Positions 39,901 to 54,900 of a DNA stretch of 64,000 bases are shown here, piece after piece; the stretch's first letter is position 1, and the number at the start of each line of letters is the position of its first letter. Source of the DNA: Acanthaster planci. Taxonomy: Eukaryota > Echinodermata > Asteroidea > Valvatida > Acanthasteridae. Under the pieces are notes generated by a model, which was not told where the DNA came from, made no database searches, and saw only the letters and a list, made by a program, of their open reading frames with translations. The DNA is taken from NCBI RefSeq assembly GCF_001949145.1, contig NW_019091398.1:28947-92946 (forward strand). The letters run 5' to 3'. The translations under genes and the position numbers were made by a program.

Positions 39901-42900
39901 ATAGACTTTGCAAATCAACCGTTGTATGTTCAAGTTTTGTCAAGCAAAGTCTGAATTTTGTAATAAGGGTCCCTCCGTTCAAAAATCAAAAGTTGCCACA
40001 ATGTGAAGGAAAAAAGTCTCTTCGGTGGTGGTTTAACCATCAAGGAATTTACTAAAATCTCTACGTAAAACAACAACGACAAGATGTGCAAAGAAATTAG
40101 CTGCAAGTGAAGTACTTCAGTGCTATTTCTATTGAAACGACCTCCAATCTTGCAGAAGCCCTCGGTCCTTGTTTGCTACTTGGCTAAATTTAGGCTCTTT
40201 CAGAGCAATCTTCTTGAAAGAAAACACCCTCTGAACACTAGGACCACTTTAATTGGAAATGCTGGCTCACTTACCAATTACCAGGACCTTAAATTCGCAG
40301 GAGTCATTCAGTCCACTGCGATCCCGCACAATGAACTGGACTGTAGTGTTCCCAACCGTGAATAAATGACCCGGATAAGGATGTTGCTCGACCCTGTACA
40401 TGTCATTTTCGACAATGGCAGGTAAATCTATGGTTAAGTAGATCCCGTTTGAGCCTGGTGATGTAAATTCCACAAGGTCATCCGAGCAGTTGACCAACAT
40501 AGGTGGCTGGGTATCTGTGGGTAAATCCAACAATGAGCAATGTATGAGACATTTAGAAAACTGATGGTGAGTTTTGCTAGGAGGGGAAAAAAACAGATGT
40601 CCTGATTCAAATACCTTTGATAGGATAATATGTGAAGGAACCTCGGCAGCAAAACATTCTTCCCTGAAAATTTTCATGAGATCTCAAGTCCATTACATTA
40701 TAAGTTACGCACTTCCGGGACATGTAATTGGTCATCTTTTGGTCGGTTACTCCTAGGGATAGCGAGCTGATACGTATGTTACTTCCTTACCTACAACAGT
40801 AACAGTGAAATTGCAGCTAGCTGTGTTACCAGCCAGATCTGAAGCTGTGTAACCCACGGTCACAGCAGGTCCAATAAAGAATACAGACTCGTTAGGGTGT
40901 GTCAAGTCCAGCATTGTCACTCCAACATTGTCAGTGATGACGGGCACCGGCCATGTAACGACGGTGGAATTCGAATCGGGATCTGCTGGCACCGTGGTGT
41001 CATTTGGGCAGATAACAACCATTGGGGACTCCGAGTCAGTGGCTGGGGAAGAAATAGGACAGAGGTTCAATTCAGTATTTCTCCCATCATACAATAGGGT
41101 CACGTTCAATTGCACAATGCTTTGCATAGCACCAGCAATATTGGTATGCCAAGACATACATGTACTGTGCCATTGAACATACCCTAGCCTTCACTACAAA
41201 GAGGGGCAAAGACTTGACTGCAGATGGAAATCGTTTTTACCTCAGCGACGAGACACGCATATACTTTCCATTCCCTAAATCCTGAATCATAAGTACAGTT
41301 TAATTTGATAGACACAGGTGTAACTTACCATAGACAGTCAAAGTGAAATTACAGCTGTCCATATTCCCTGATCTGTCTGTTGCCGTATACTCGACAATGT
41401 AAGTACCATTCATGAACTCGTCACCAGTATTATAATTGGATGAGACCGTCGCAGAGCCAGAGTTATCTTCAGCCACTGGCTGGGTCCAGTTGACTGTGAC
41501 GTTCGTACCACGGTCGGCAAAAGCGTACATGTCATCGGGGCACATGAGAAGTCGTGGTGGTAACAAGTCTGGCAAGATTGAGAGAGAAAGGATTCCTCAA
41601 CTGACAAACAATGGAAAAGGGATTCTAGAAATGCATGTATTTCCGATGAACAGTTCATCGAAAGGATTTATACACATCTAGTCTGCATCACAATATCCTA
41701 AGATGGCACAGAAACAAATTCAAAACGCATGTTGATCACATTCTTACATATCCAAAGTGTTCCCATCTGAAAATCCTTACCTAGCACGGTGACCGTGACA
41801 GTGCAGATGTCACTGTTTGATGCCTCATCAAAGCAAGCTATGGTCACTTCCGTGGCATCAATTGGGAATTCATTGTCAAAGGTGGAATATGTTATGGTGA
41901 CGGGTCCTGCATTGTCCCCACATTCAGCCTCAGGAAGCACATAGACAGCCACAGGTCGTTGACCAGTTGTGTTCAGCGTGACATCGATAGGACAATATGT
42001 GATGTTCGGCATCTCGTTATCTGCATGAGAAAATATCCAGAGCGCTTACCCTTCAAAAATTCTGTAAGTTACCTACCCATTTGGGCTATGCTTGCGTTTG
42101 ACACAGGTACCACCTCTTAGAGCAGTTACCATCCAAGATGACAATTATGGTACCCTACAAAAAAAATTGCTGAAGAGCTGCGAACAAACTTTCGTCATAC
42201 TCCTCTCTGATTGGAATGCAAAGCTGAACGCCCAGTGAGCACTGATCCAAATCACTCATGTGACCGCTTGGACAGTTTGGGGTCACTTGCCTAAAACCAA
42301 GCAGCACTGACCAGCTTCAGTTGTTGATGTTACTTGACACCCCATGCGCCTTGAGGGTTAATGACCGAAAAGCCAGCCTCGTCTACCAGTCACCTGCTTT
42401 TGTCTATTGACTGAATTTGACCGCAGGTCAGAGTACCAGCCACTATTGGTGACCAGCCTATGTATGAAGTATGGCAGGGGCAGTGAGATGAATTTTGGAC
42501 TGCCTGACTGTCCAAAATAGGCATCCAGTGCTTGCCTTTAATCTGCACGTCTCCGTGCATATCCAGTGGAGTAAAGGCATGGACCTAGACCTAGCTTTGG
42601 ACAACAGATGCAGATGCAGCCTAAAAACCCTCTAAAGCCTTGAAAAGCCTCGAGTTGCATTCCAAGTTACCAGCTGTTATGCAACTCTTGTCTCACCTTC
42701 AACGACGACATCAAAACTGCAGGTTGCATTGAGGCCTGCAGCATCAAACACTGTGTACATCACAGGGGTCATCCCAAGGGGGAAGACTTGCCCAGGCTGG
42801 TGGCTTGACTGGTTCATTGTAATGCCGACATTGTCTGTAGCCTCAGGGAAATTCCACACCTGACTAGACACGTTCTGGCCAGGATCAGTTGAAATTGTGA

Positions 42901-45900
42901 CATCCATACATCGAGGGAACATGGGAGGCTCATCATCTGAAAAAAAATTTTGCAAATGAAAATTTTCATCTTCAAATTACCACACACCTCTCCAGTGCTC
43001 AAACTGAAGGTTGTGGATGACTAAATTTCTAATCTTCAAAACATACGGCATCATCAACTTTTTTGTCTCTTCCAAGAGATTTTCAAGGTCTTCCCGGTCA
43101 ACTATTTGCAACAAAGTTGCAGTCGATGGGGACATTTACACTGACAGGCTTCAACAATATACCACATCAAAAGCTTGATGTACGCATAAAATCCCTGAAA
43201 TATCGAGCAGCTGCTGACAAACGGTGCCGTCACAACACAACACTTGGTTGTTGAAAATAAAAAGTATAACCACTGTGCATGAGACAAATCTAGAACAAAA
43301 AAATCTCAAAATATGAAAAACCTCAAATCACAAAAGCTTAAGTTTGAAAAGCTGTAATTAACTACGATTTGCCAAATATGAAAACAGAAAACCATATACA
43401 TGTATTGCAGATCAAACCCATGTTTTCAAGCACCTCAATTACATTCAATGTTGAATAGCTGAGAATCTTGAAAAAGCTGTTGGTCAGAAAGCGTTCCCGG
43501 ATGTTGTCACACATTTAAGAATTTACATGATGGACCAAGTTTGTTTCATGGCTTAATCAAAATATGAAAAAGAGGGCACAGTTCTTGACATTGAGATAGA
43601 ATGTTGTAAGGAGGGCACAAGAGAAAGAGTATTATGACATCTGCAAAATTTTACCATAAACGGTGATGGTGAAGGAACAAGTGTATGTGTTTCCAGAGCT
43701 GTCGCTCGCCGTGTAATTGACGACTGTCTCCATCACGCCAAACTCATCACCGGGACGGTGAGTGCTCGTGTTACTAGCAACTCCAACGTTGTCAGCAAAC
43801 ACAGGTTCTTGCCAAGTTACGACAGCCATGTCCTGGCTAGGATCAGTGGGAACGACTGAGCTATTTGGGCACCCGGACACAGTCGGCTGTTCATCATCTA
43901 GAAACAAAAAGATAAAGGATGGACTTGGCAGGACATCGACATTTAAAGAAATGGCAAAGTTTAAAGGGTATTACGCTTCAACTACCGACAGATATGAGGA
44001 TATCCAAAACTCTCCAACTTCTTATTCTAAAATGTATCTCATAAATTACTCCTCCACTCATCTCCATTCATCCCTGAAACCATTATTTCTGGTTCCGTTA
44101 ACCTCTCTCAGCGATACAATATTGCTTACCTAGAAACCATTTTATTAAATTCAATTTAATCAGAAAACACAGTATAATAAATTCAAATGATGACTTTAGG
44201 GTCAACTTACCAAGAACAGTGACAATAAACGAACATTTATTTGAGTTCCCAGCACCATCGGTGACGGTGTAAGTAACAGTGGTGTTGCCAAAGTCAAAGA
44301 CATCACCCGGGCTGTAATTGCTGCTGTTGCTTACGACTCCAACATTGTCAGAAAACATTGGCTCTGGCCAGAAGACGACACTTGAATTCTGACGGAACGC
44401 AGTGGTGTTGACCACTCCGCTGGGACAAGACGAAAACATCGGAGCTTCATCGTCTGCACAAATTTAGACGTAGACAAAATCTCAGAAAATGGGGTGACAA
44501 ATGATGGCTCATTAACCTCTTAACGCCGTTAAACACCATATGCCGTGGCTCTGTGTGAGGATTAGTGCATACCACACATACATTCTATTCATCATGCACC
44601 TGCGGTTTCAATGCGGGCCTGCTGCTAGACAGGGCTTTGCATACTGGGCACACCGCAGCCCAGCAGTTGCGGTCAAAAGAATTCTGGCGTGAAGGGGTTA
44701 AAGACAGGCACAGCACTATTGTCAAAACATAGATTGAACTGCACATTCTTTCCACTCTGTATAAGGAAACCCATCAATTACACAGTCAGTGCTGAAGTGG
44801 ATGAGCCAACAGCTAAAAACAAATCCCACGATAACAGGGCTCAAGACTCACCTTCAACACTGACAATGAATGAACAGTTGGCCGTATTGCCAGCCTCATC
44901 ACTGACTGTGTAAGTTACAGTGCTGTTGCCCAAAGGAAACACGTCGCCAGGGCTGTGGGTGCTTTCATTGCTGACAACACCGACGTTGTCGGTGAACACC
45001 GGTTCTTGCCAGAAGACAACTGACGAATTCTGATTGGCATCAGTGGAGTTGAATATGAAAGTCGGACACTGTAACTCCGGTGACTCATTATCTAAATTCC
45101 AACCAAATCATTATCAAATGTTAAAACATCATGAATCAATGGGCATTATTGCAAAGAGTCAGTTTTCCACACTTCTCTTCTGCAGCACTTTATCTCTGAT
45201 GGAAAACTGAATTACAACTTTGATGCAATTAATGTTGCGATGAATTCTGATCCTTGATTCTTAATTACAGGTTTTGCCCTTAACGGACATAATATTTTTT
45301 TACACAGCATACTCGGTGCGTGTCCGAGAGCATGTGAAAAAATTCACAAGCGTACTCGGGTGGGACTCAAACCCACAACCTAATACCAGTGCAGACATCT
45401 TTACTACTCGACCACCGAGCTTGAAGGGATCGGCTGGCCGGTCCGGGTCAGGTGTAGCAGTGGGTACCACAAACTATTTAAAGATGTACTTTGCGTCAGG
45501 GAAATGTTAAATATTTAATTACAGATTTTGCCATTGGGTAAGGGCAGACCTGTCATTAAAAATTAACATCTCCCCCACACAAAGTACATCTTGAAATTCT
45601 TATTCTACATAATGTACTATAATGGCACAACAGATGGAAGGGAGTTTGTAAGGTCTTTACTAGAGAAATTATGCAAAAATTGACAATTTCGCCACCTTGA
45701 TCAAGTTATAGAAAAAAATGACAACTGTGAAGCCCTAAGCCTTTAATTTTCAACCTCATCATCCATTTCAAATATACATTTACTACTGTGACCATTAAGG
45801 CAAGTTTAATGTGAATTTCTGGCTTAATGGTGAGGCATTCAAGCCTTACAAAGCAAGCTCACCTGTTATGACGACAACAAATGCACAGCTGTTCATATTT

Positions 45901-48900
45901 CCTGCATCATCGCTGGCCGTGTAATTGACAGTGGTGTTCCCCACTAGAAATGGATCCCCTGGTCTATGTGAGCTCATGTTACTGACGACTCCAACATTGT
46001 CCGTGATCACTGGTTCTTGCCAGAAAACAACAGATGAATTCTTTCTTTCTTCCGTGCTGTTGAAGATGACTGCGGGGCAAGGGCTCAAACTGGGCGGTTC
46101 CTCATCTGCCGTCCAAAAAAGCCATTTCAAATAATCCTAAAAAACCACTGATGACAGTAAGCATTCAATTCAAGCCTACACAGAGAGCTATCTGACTGTC
46201 AACAAGTGGCCAAAGGTTTACCAACTTGTGGCAGGCCCACCACGCTTGCAGTGAAATTGGGCTCACCTTACCACATTGCGACTTTCTCCACTACACTTAA
46301 AATGTCCCCAACACAGCTTACGAGATTAACACCATTAACATAGACAGGGTAAATATGAGGAGTTTTTCATTTTGTTCGTATCGCTTGCTTATTTTCTTTG
46401 CTTAATGATAATGTCGAGTCGCATCAGCTGAGCCTGTAACAGCAGCCAGACATGCGGTAGCAATGGAGACATGCTACGTTCCGGGATGTGACCGTGACTT
46501 GACTCACTATGCACTTCGGTCCCATTTGCATGCCGCAGGCACAGGTTTTTGACCGAGGCATGATCGTGCCAAGTACACCCATGTCTGAATTACTTGGCTG
46601 CAGCTTGAAATTAAAAGTCTATGGTAGTGGCTGCGGCTATTCCTCACAACTGCATGTGAATTGTGGATTAAGATTAGGATTTGCAGTTGGTGCATGCATA
46701 AGCTCGTTCACTATATGCAATCATACTCGTGATAAAACTATGAATTCAATCTGTGGCCAAATGTTTTGATGAAAATTTCTTCACTTGTTTTCAGAATAAA
46801 AAAATATCAATTTTTTGTTATAAACGTTAAGCTGGAGCCTTGGGGCCAGCAGGCACATGCAGCAGTAGCCCAATCATCTATTCAGGTTGTCAACACTGTC
46901 GGCCAATCATGATCATAGCCACATAACCTCTACTCCTTAATTTCAAAAATGCCTTTGTGATGGATTTCTCCAACCTTCAATAAAATCCTGGAAGAGAACA
47001 CTCCAGAAAATGCCACGATGAAGGGAAGAGGGTTTGATAAGAAACGAAAGTATGTCTGATGATGATTTCCCTCTTGAAGAGTTCACCAGGTTGTTCACTC
47101 ACCTACAATGGTGACGACAAAAGTGCATTCAGTGACATTCTGGGCCTCGTCACTGACAGTAATTGTGACCGGAGTGTCGCCGACGGTAAAGCTGTCACCC
47201 TGACTGTGGCTGGCTGTGACATTGACAATGGCCACATTGTCAGTGTAGGTGAGCTGTGGCCATGTGATGTTCTTGTAATTCTGGCCTGGGTCTGTGCTAT
47301 TTGTGATGTTCAGACAGTTGGAAATTACCGGTGCTTCATCATCTGAAAAGGAGGGTTAGAGCAACTCGGCATGATAACAGTGATACGTTACAAAATCATC
47401 AGCTCACACATGAATGGTGACATTATACTCAGCACTTCTACAAAAAAGCTCAAGAAACAAGCCCTTATTGGGCTAAAATTCACTGGTGGCCAGCTGGGAC
47501 ACTGACAAACTTTTTAAAGCTAGCTTTGATAAACAAAACACAGCTGTAGACCTTAAGCATGCGAAAATCAATTCCGAGCACTGCATTTATCCTTTATTAT
47601 CTCCAACTTACCTTGAACAATCACAAAGAACGTGCAGTTTGCCTCGTTGCCAGACCTGTCTGTGGCTACAAACACAACGGTTGAATTCCCGACAGGAAAG
47701 GGCGAGCCTGAGGAGTTGGTTCCTACAATTGTGGCAACTTCATCATTGTCACTAAATTCAGGGGAGAATGTGACGTTGGCAGTGGCAACCCCTGGGTCAG
47801 TTCCCACCACAATATCAGACGGGCAGACGTCCACCGTTGGAGGTTCCAAGTCTGTAAAACACACAGCCAAAAAAGTAATCCACGCTCAACCTTAGTGTGC
47901 ATGATCGGCAATTTAAGGTAGTACTTTGCCAAACGTACACTTTGCATGTGATGCTATGACAATGAGAATTTTGACCTCAAACCTTTAAAATCTGGTACCA
48001 TAAAAAAGAGACTAATGTCTGTGACGGTTTAGTTACCAGGTCACTAATTTTACCATAAAGATTGTGAATACAGTAACAGACGTAAAAATGCAGGATGCTG
48101 TTACATACCCTGGACAAGGACGTAGAATTCACACATGTCAGAGTTGCCAGCAGGGTCCATGGCCACAATGGTGATTGTATTATTTCCAATTGGGAGTAGC
48201 ACTGGGTTTGTTTCACTTGCATTGAGCGAGACGACTCTGACGTTATCTGTTGCTGTGGGCTCTGTCCAGTTGAAGTTGGTTGTGTTGAGTCCTGGGTCTG
48301 TGAGCAGACTCATGACAGATGATGGGCAGTTCATCAACTCTGGAGCCTCTTCGTCTGATAAGAACAGAAAAATGACCAATTATGACATCCGAGATACTCC
48401 GAGCGGGGACTTTACTGATCACCAACTCTGATGTTTGTCTGTTCTTGACAGGAATAAACTGAAATGCAATCACCTACCCTTGATCGAGATTGTAAATACA
48501 CAGGGTGCAGCCATGTTTCCTGCTGCATCCGCTGCAGTGTAATTGACCTCATATTCGCCGTAGCTTAAAGTTGTAGGATTGGATACTCCATTGAGAACGG
48601 GCGTGATCATCTCCATGGAGTTGTCCTGGACCAACGGCTCAGAAATGCTGACAAGTTGACTGCTCTGGCCTCCAGCAAGCACATATTCCAGTGTTGTGGG
48701 GCATGTGATAAACACAGGGTTCCCAACATCTGCAGAATCAGGTCATTAAAGACCATTCATTGACAAAAATCAAGAAATAACGCACTTAATTAGTTTCCAT
48801 TTCCCCCCCCAAAAATGGACCACTCCTCTGAAAGGACTGAGTGGATGTGATAGGTCAGACGTGAAGGCCAGGGATAAGGGTGGGACAGAGAATGGGATAT

Positions 48901-51900
48901 GAGACTGACCCAGCCCCAGTGAGGGTAGGAATGTCTCCAACTTGGTACGTATTTCCACTGTGGAGTAAAACTGCATGATATGAATGTCCTATGGAGAGTT
49001 TCTTATTTCAGCTTGACCACTTGCCGCCAGATGACGGGTAAACACATACAATTTTCCTTATCTGTCCATGGTGGACATACACACTCGTTTCAGAAAACCT
49101 GACATTAACTGGTTAACAACACAGTCCATCAACTGCAGTTGTCCAAAAAGTGGTTTAGAGATGGTTATAGGACAAAACTTCCTGTGAAATCATTCTTTTT
49201 GGCAAGCTGAAAGTAAACAATGAAAGAAGGCCATTTCCAAAGATGCATCGATTATGAATTTTTGGAAAACTGCCAAAAGTGGGCAAAAGCACTGACACAA
49301 CGCTCACATGCATTTGTTAATTAAAAGCACATCCTTTAGTGAAGACATCCTAGGTGCTGAATTCAGGTACAACTCAAAACATGACTCAGCAACTTTTGAT
49401 CTGAAATCAAAATCTTCCAATGTTGTTCGTCTCAGAATGGGCAGCATTCACTGAACCGAAACTTTATTGGGTCGCAGGTGCCACACATTAGATTTTGGGT
49501 GATTTTGTTGCCTCAAAGGAACATAATGCAAAAACAACAAATGGGTAGACTGAATCATTAAACTACCGCTAGTTTTGCCCACTGCCGTCAGCACATTTAA
49601 CATCATATAGTGATTCTCTGGAAAACGGTGCACAGTCAAAATCGCCTGCCATCTGACAATACAAAAAAGCCATCGGTATTCTCTTTCTCTACCTCTGCTG
49701 GGTAGGAAAACACCAACAATTCCTCACATGATCAACACCCACTCACCAATCACAGTCACCTTGAAGGAACAGGTGTCTGAATTGTTGCTGGTATCTGTGA
49801 ATGTATACACCACCACGGTGACTTGGGCAACTGTGAAGTTATCTCCTGGGCTGTAGGTTGATGACACTGATATGGCATTGGTAGGGTCAATGTTATCAGT
49901 GGCATTAGGGGGAATCCAAGAGATGCTCAAGAGAGCCTCGGACGTCTCGTTCATAATGCTTTGAGGGCAGTTGATGATCATCGGTGGAGAAGCATCTGTT
50001 CAGTGGAAACAAGACAACTTGGATTAGTCATGTTAGTGTCTCTGGCAGAGAAAAAGAAAGACTTCAACATCCAAGTTGCTGATTTCTCACGGACACAGTT
50101 GTGCAATAAAAGAGATCCCGCCCACCTGTGAAAATGCAGCATTTTTTCATCTGCATTGGATTTTGTATAAAACAAAATGTAAGCTAGTAAATTCTCATCC
50201 AGCCAACTCACCATAAACAGTCACCGTAAAGTTGCAGGTGGCTTCATTTCCATATACGTCTACTGCCGTCACGTTGACAGTATTGTTTCCGAACATAAAC
50301 ATGCTACCTGGCTCCGAACTGTTCACAATCGAACTGACTCCAACATTGTCTTGGATTTGAAGGTCCCATGTAACAAACCCAAAAGTGTTGTTTCCCTCAG
50401 TAGGGGCCAGAATTTGGGGTTGACAATTAGAAAACGTCGGAGGCTCTCTGTCTGTTGAAATCAAAGAAGCAATAGATTCAGTATAAAAAAGACTTTGGTT
50501 AAGATGGAAATTACTCGAGGCATGTGCACAGAATTTCTTTCATGACATTCAATCCATATGCTATTAGATGTCCTAGCCAAAGCCAGAACACGAACCAGCT
50601 ACTGGTTTAAGTGACTGCAGCCAGTTCCTACAGACGTATGCATTCTTGATGGCTTAGCCATGACTTCTAGATGGAGCATTATACCTACATGTATTTATGA
50701 TCAAGAGCCACATTCCCATTGGTCAATCAGACTCGTTATCTACTATTTTTGCAGCTAATATAATACACCCAGCTGAAACCTTGACGCTAGTTTTCAAGGA
50801 TCAGTCCAGAATAAATGTTTTGGAGAGGGTTAGACTTTTTTTTTGGGGGGGGACAAAGATTGAGACTTTTTTATCATGCATTTGTGATGGACAAGGTTAC
50901 ATTTTGGGGCCTTTTACAAGCATTTTGTTGGAAGAGAAATTACAAGGACCAACAAATTTGACGTTCTCTAATTATTTTTATAAATACCGGTATGATCAAA
51001 CCTTGTTAATGACAGGCCTTAGGACTTGGCAAAATACCTTGTTATAACAGGAACCTTGAATTATCAGGAATGAAAACAATGAAAAACAAAAGATTGGGAC
51101 ATCAAAATTTCCTTAAGCAGAATCTTGTATTAGCAGTCTTCAAAGTTTGACTATAATGTTTCTTATTTGGAGGGGGGGGAATGACCCCACTTGCCCCCTC
51201 CCTGCCCCAGACGTGGCCGACATGCCATGCACAAGCATTCTAGCTACATGTGCATGAAACAAATGTACATCTTGACCAGCATTCTCCTGTGGTCACTGCT
51301 TTCTGAATTTAACTAGTTATGTATGAACAGAGTAAAAAAGTTAGAATTTGATGTGTTTCTGTATCATTTTTTAAGTTATAATTTTGAAAAAAAAATAACA
51401 GGAAAATTTAACTTCAAACCAAAGCGAGGGGAGAGCAGTCTGACACAAATTATTTTTTTAAATCGGCATTCAATTTTGGAGCAGCATGAGTCTTTGACAC
51501 ACGAAAGGAGTGTCTGGAATGTCCATCCCAGTATAAAATGGGTGGATGAATTTTGGGTGGGGCACAGAAAGGACTGTGCGCTTGATGATTGTGCCCAGTG
51601 CAAGCTGTTTGGGAGCTACCCCCTTCGCACGTCCCAAGGGGCCAAAACCGGGGTTCCATTGTCCTATTGAGGTCTTATATTTTTCTGTGAAGTAGGTGGA
51701 AGCTTGGAATTTTTGCTTTTTGCACCGTATTCGTGCTGCACGGTCCATTTTGGAAACTCTGTTGGACTTCTGGACCTTGGATCTGTCTCTTAAGATCGGA
51801 TCTTAAAGTCCTTTCTGGAGGGGGTCCAAAGTAAATGAGGAAGGGTTGAAGGAGCCCTGCCCTTTTCTTCCTTTTCCTGACGTACATCATGACTGAGAGT

Positions 51901-54900
51901 CATCTTGGAAGGTCTAAAACACCAAGAGTGTCACTCGACCCGACCAAGAAAAGAACTCAGAACATTTTGTTTAAGTTTTGGTTAGTACTTGCCCCATCAC
52001 AAACATAAAATGGATCTAGCTGGTCATTTTTTTGTTTATTGTTGCTTACAATTTTGTTCAATACAAGCCATAAAATACATGCATTTATAACAAGAGTGAA
52101 AACTGGTTTGCTTCATATCCAGTTTTGTTTCAGTTCCCCTCTAAAACGTAAGCCATTCAAAGGGTTGGGCTTACTCTTTGGGGTGGGGATCATGAAGAAT
52201 TAGGGGCTCAAATGGAACGGACAAGAAACACTAAATTGACGAAATGAGTTTTCATATGTATACATGTATATCTGATTAATGTATTTGTTTTTGTGGATAG
52301 TTTAAGTGACTCAGGATTCTGTCATGGCTACTTCTTTTGCTGTTCAGGCATGATTAGAGGCAGAAGATCTATCACTACACAAGTTAGAACGTGCTCAAGA
52401 AGGCTGAAGTTAGGGCCATACATGTATAGCTGATCATTTACATGTGGGTTTAATACATGTATAAGGAAGGCTGAATGAGTAGAGGTCATTGCTAGTCATT
52501 TGTAGTTAGAACCATTAGGCTCTATTTCTAGTTATAAATGGCTAGAGCATGCCAAGATCGAGTTAGAAAAAGATTAAAGTTAGAATTCGCTGAACGTCAA
52601 TTACAAGAAGAACAAGAGTTTGAAATAAGGAAGACAGAATTGAAACATCAACATTTGTTTGAAATTAATATTAAGACTCTGGAGAGGAATAGCCAGGATA
52701 CCAGAGCGTTAACTCATTTGACTTGGTTCGCAAGTTCAACGAAAAGGATGTGGGAAACCTGCATGTACTTTGTTTCGTATGAAAAATAGCCAATCAATTA
52801 AAGTAGACAAAAGAGTATTGGACATTGTTACTGCAAAGTATTTTTGTAGGAAAAGCTCAGGAGGTTAAGTACACCTGTAGAATTTGCCAGGGAGTAAGAG
52901 ATACATGTAATCTTAGCTCATTGAAACTTGAAAAAAGTTTGAAAATCTCTAGAAGGCAGTGTTGCCAGTGGAATTTAAGATCAGCACTATGATGGAAATC
53001 AAGACCCACCTTGATAAGCACAAAGTAACTAACGCCTGAGAAGCCACAGAAATGGCAGATAGGTAGGAGATTCTCAAAAATTAAACAAACCTCTGTGGGT
53101 TCAGAATAAGACTTGGATTTAAAAGAAACGGTACCCCCAGAAGAATGATAGAATTCTCAAGATGCAGTCAGAAAAGATGACAAACAGGTAATGACCACTA
53201 GGAAAGCACAAAATAAACATGTAAAAGGTAATTTGTAATTATTGCCGCGAAAAGGGTCACATGAAAGCTCAGTTTGGACACTGAAGAAAGATGTCAGACA
53301 GGATAGATAAATCTCCAAAGCCTGTTGCTTTCGTTAAAAAGCAGGTAACTTCATGTGACAAGAGAACTGCGATGACTAGAGATAAGAATAAAATGAGGTT
53401 GTAGGTGAAAGGTCAAAAGTATATGAGGGGTTCTTGTCAAAAGGCAAAGATTCACCAGTAACAGGTGATGGTAAGAAACAGCCCACATGTGTACATGTAC
53501 ATGTAGTTAGTTATTTTAAGAGACCCAGGAGCTGCTCAATCTTGAATGCTTGTAGACATTGTTCAATTGTCCTCTTACAGTTCAGAAAATGTCTCTGCTT
53601 TAATTCGGGGTACTGAGGGGAGGTTTAGTGCCGGTACCTTAAAGGTGACTCTCAGAGAGTCTGAAGTTACTTAATGGCAATGTTGTTATGGGCATAGGTG
53701 TAGGAGTTTCTTGTTTATGACCTGTGCTTCACCCTCATGTGACAAGCTAGAAATGAAAGCGGAAACAGAGTTTACAGGAGGATTACCCTGTGATATTCCC
53801 TGCCTGTGTCGTAACTAGATCAAATTCCCTGTCCAAGACGTAAGAAAGTCAGGTCAGTCAAACGATACGGATGTTACGTTAGCCGCAAAATTTATGGGTC
53901 ACCTGGATGAGTTGGACAAACATAGTTCCAAATCACCAAGGATTACTAGAATTGATTAAAGGAAGAACAGTCCGATCCTAAGCTAAGCAGTTTGATATAG
54001 ACTACTTTGAGCTCTAATGTAACCGAAACTGTTCCAGAATGCTTCTATATTGAGGCAGGTGTTCTAACGAGAAAGAGGAGACAGTCAGATAGTCCAGCAG
54101 GTGAAGAATAGAGGGTGGCACATCAGATTGTAGTTAACTCGTAGTTATTGTGAAGAAAACTCTTAAGACTAGCTCATTTAGTCCCCTTGTCAAGACACCT
54201 ACATGTAGGTATCAGAAAAACCTGTGCGAAAATTTGGCAACATTTTTACTGGCTAAATTAACGTAAGATGTAATATTTGTCAACTGAGAGGGAAGTCACA
54301 AGAAGTTATTAAGCCAGCTCCTCTGACACCCATGCCAGTATGTGATGAACTATTTCCAAGAGTGCTTGTAGATTGTGTGGGCCCATGACATGTACATGTA
54401 CCAGGAATGAAAACAGGGCACAATTACCTCTTGACATCATGGGTATGACCACATGATTTCCAGAGGCCGTTCCTCTGAAGAGAATTACTGTCAAAATGGC
54501 TGATGCCTTGGTGCAGTTTTTCACGAGGTACAGACTACCTAAAGAAAGTGAGTCTGACCAAGGTTCAAATTTTATGTCTGGAATATTTCAACAGGTCATG
54601 AAGGAATTCAGAATTAGGTAGGTTACATCAGGTGCCCATCACCCTAAGTCGCAGGGTGCATTGGAGCAACACCATCAGACATGGAAAACAAACTTCGAGC
54701 CTACAATGAAGAATATCCAGAAGATTGGGATAAAGGTACATGTATATGTATTTCTTTGGTCTTATTAATCACCAGGGACACACCTTTTGAGTTGACAGGA
54801 TTTATATGTAATCCCTTTGATTTAGTTTACGGCCATGAAGCCGGAGGTCTGCTTAAGCTCATTAGAGAGAGATTCCTAGGGGAGAATGAGAAAAGTACTC

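Noticed and set aside
45350-45419. Functional tRNA gene on the - strand
   Set aside because: Has A- and B-box-like strings, but the stems do not pair convincingly and it lies inside an insertion with target duplications. Better called a SINE head.
51323-51670. 115-codon + strand open frame
   Set aside because: Lies across the 5' LTR edge; similar frames appear in the 3' LTR on the other strand. Not a gene.
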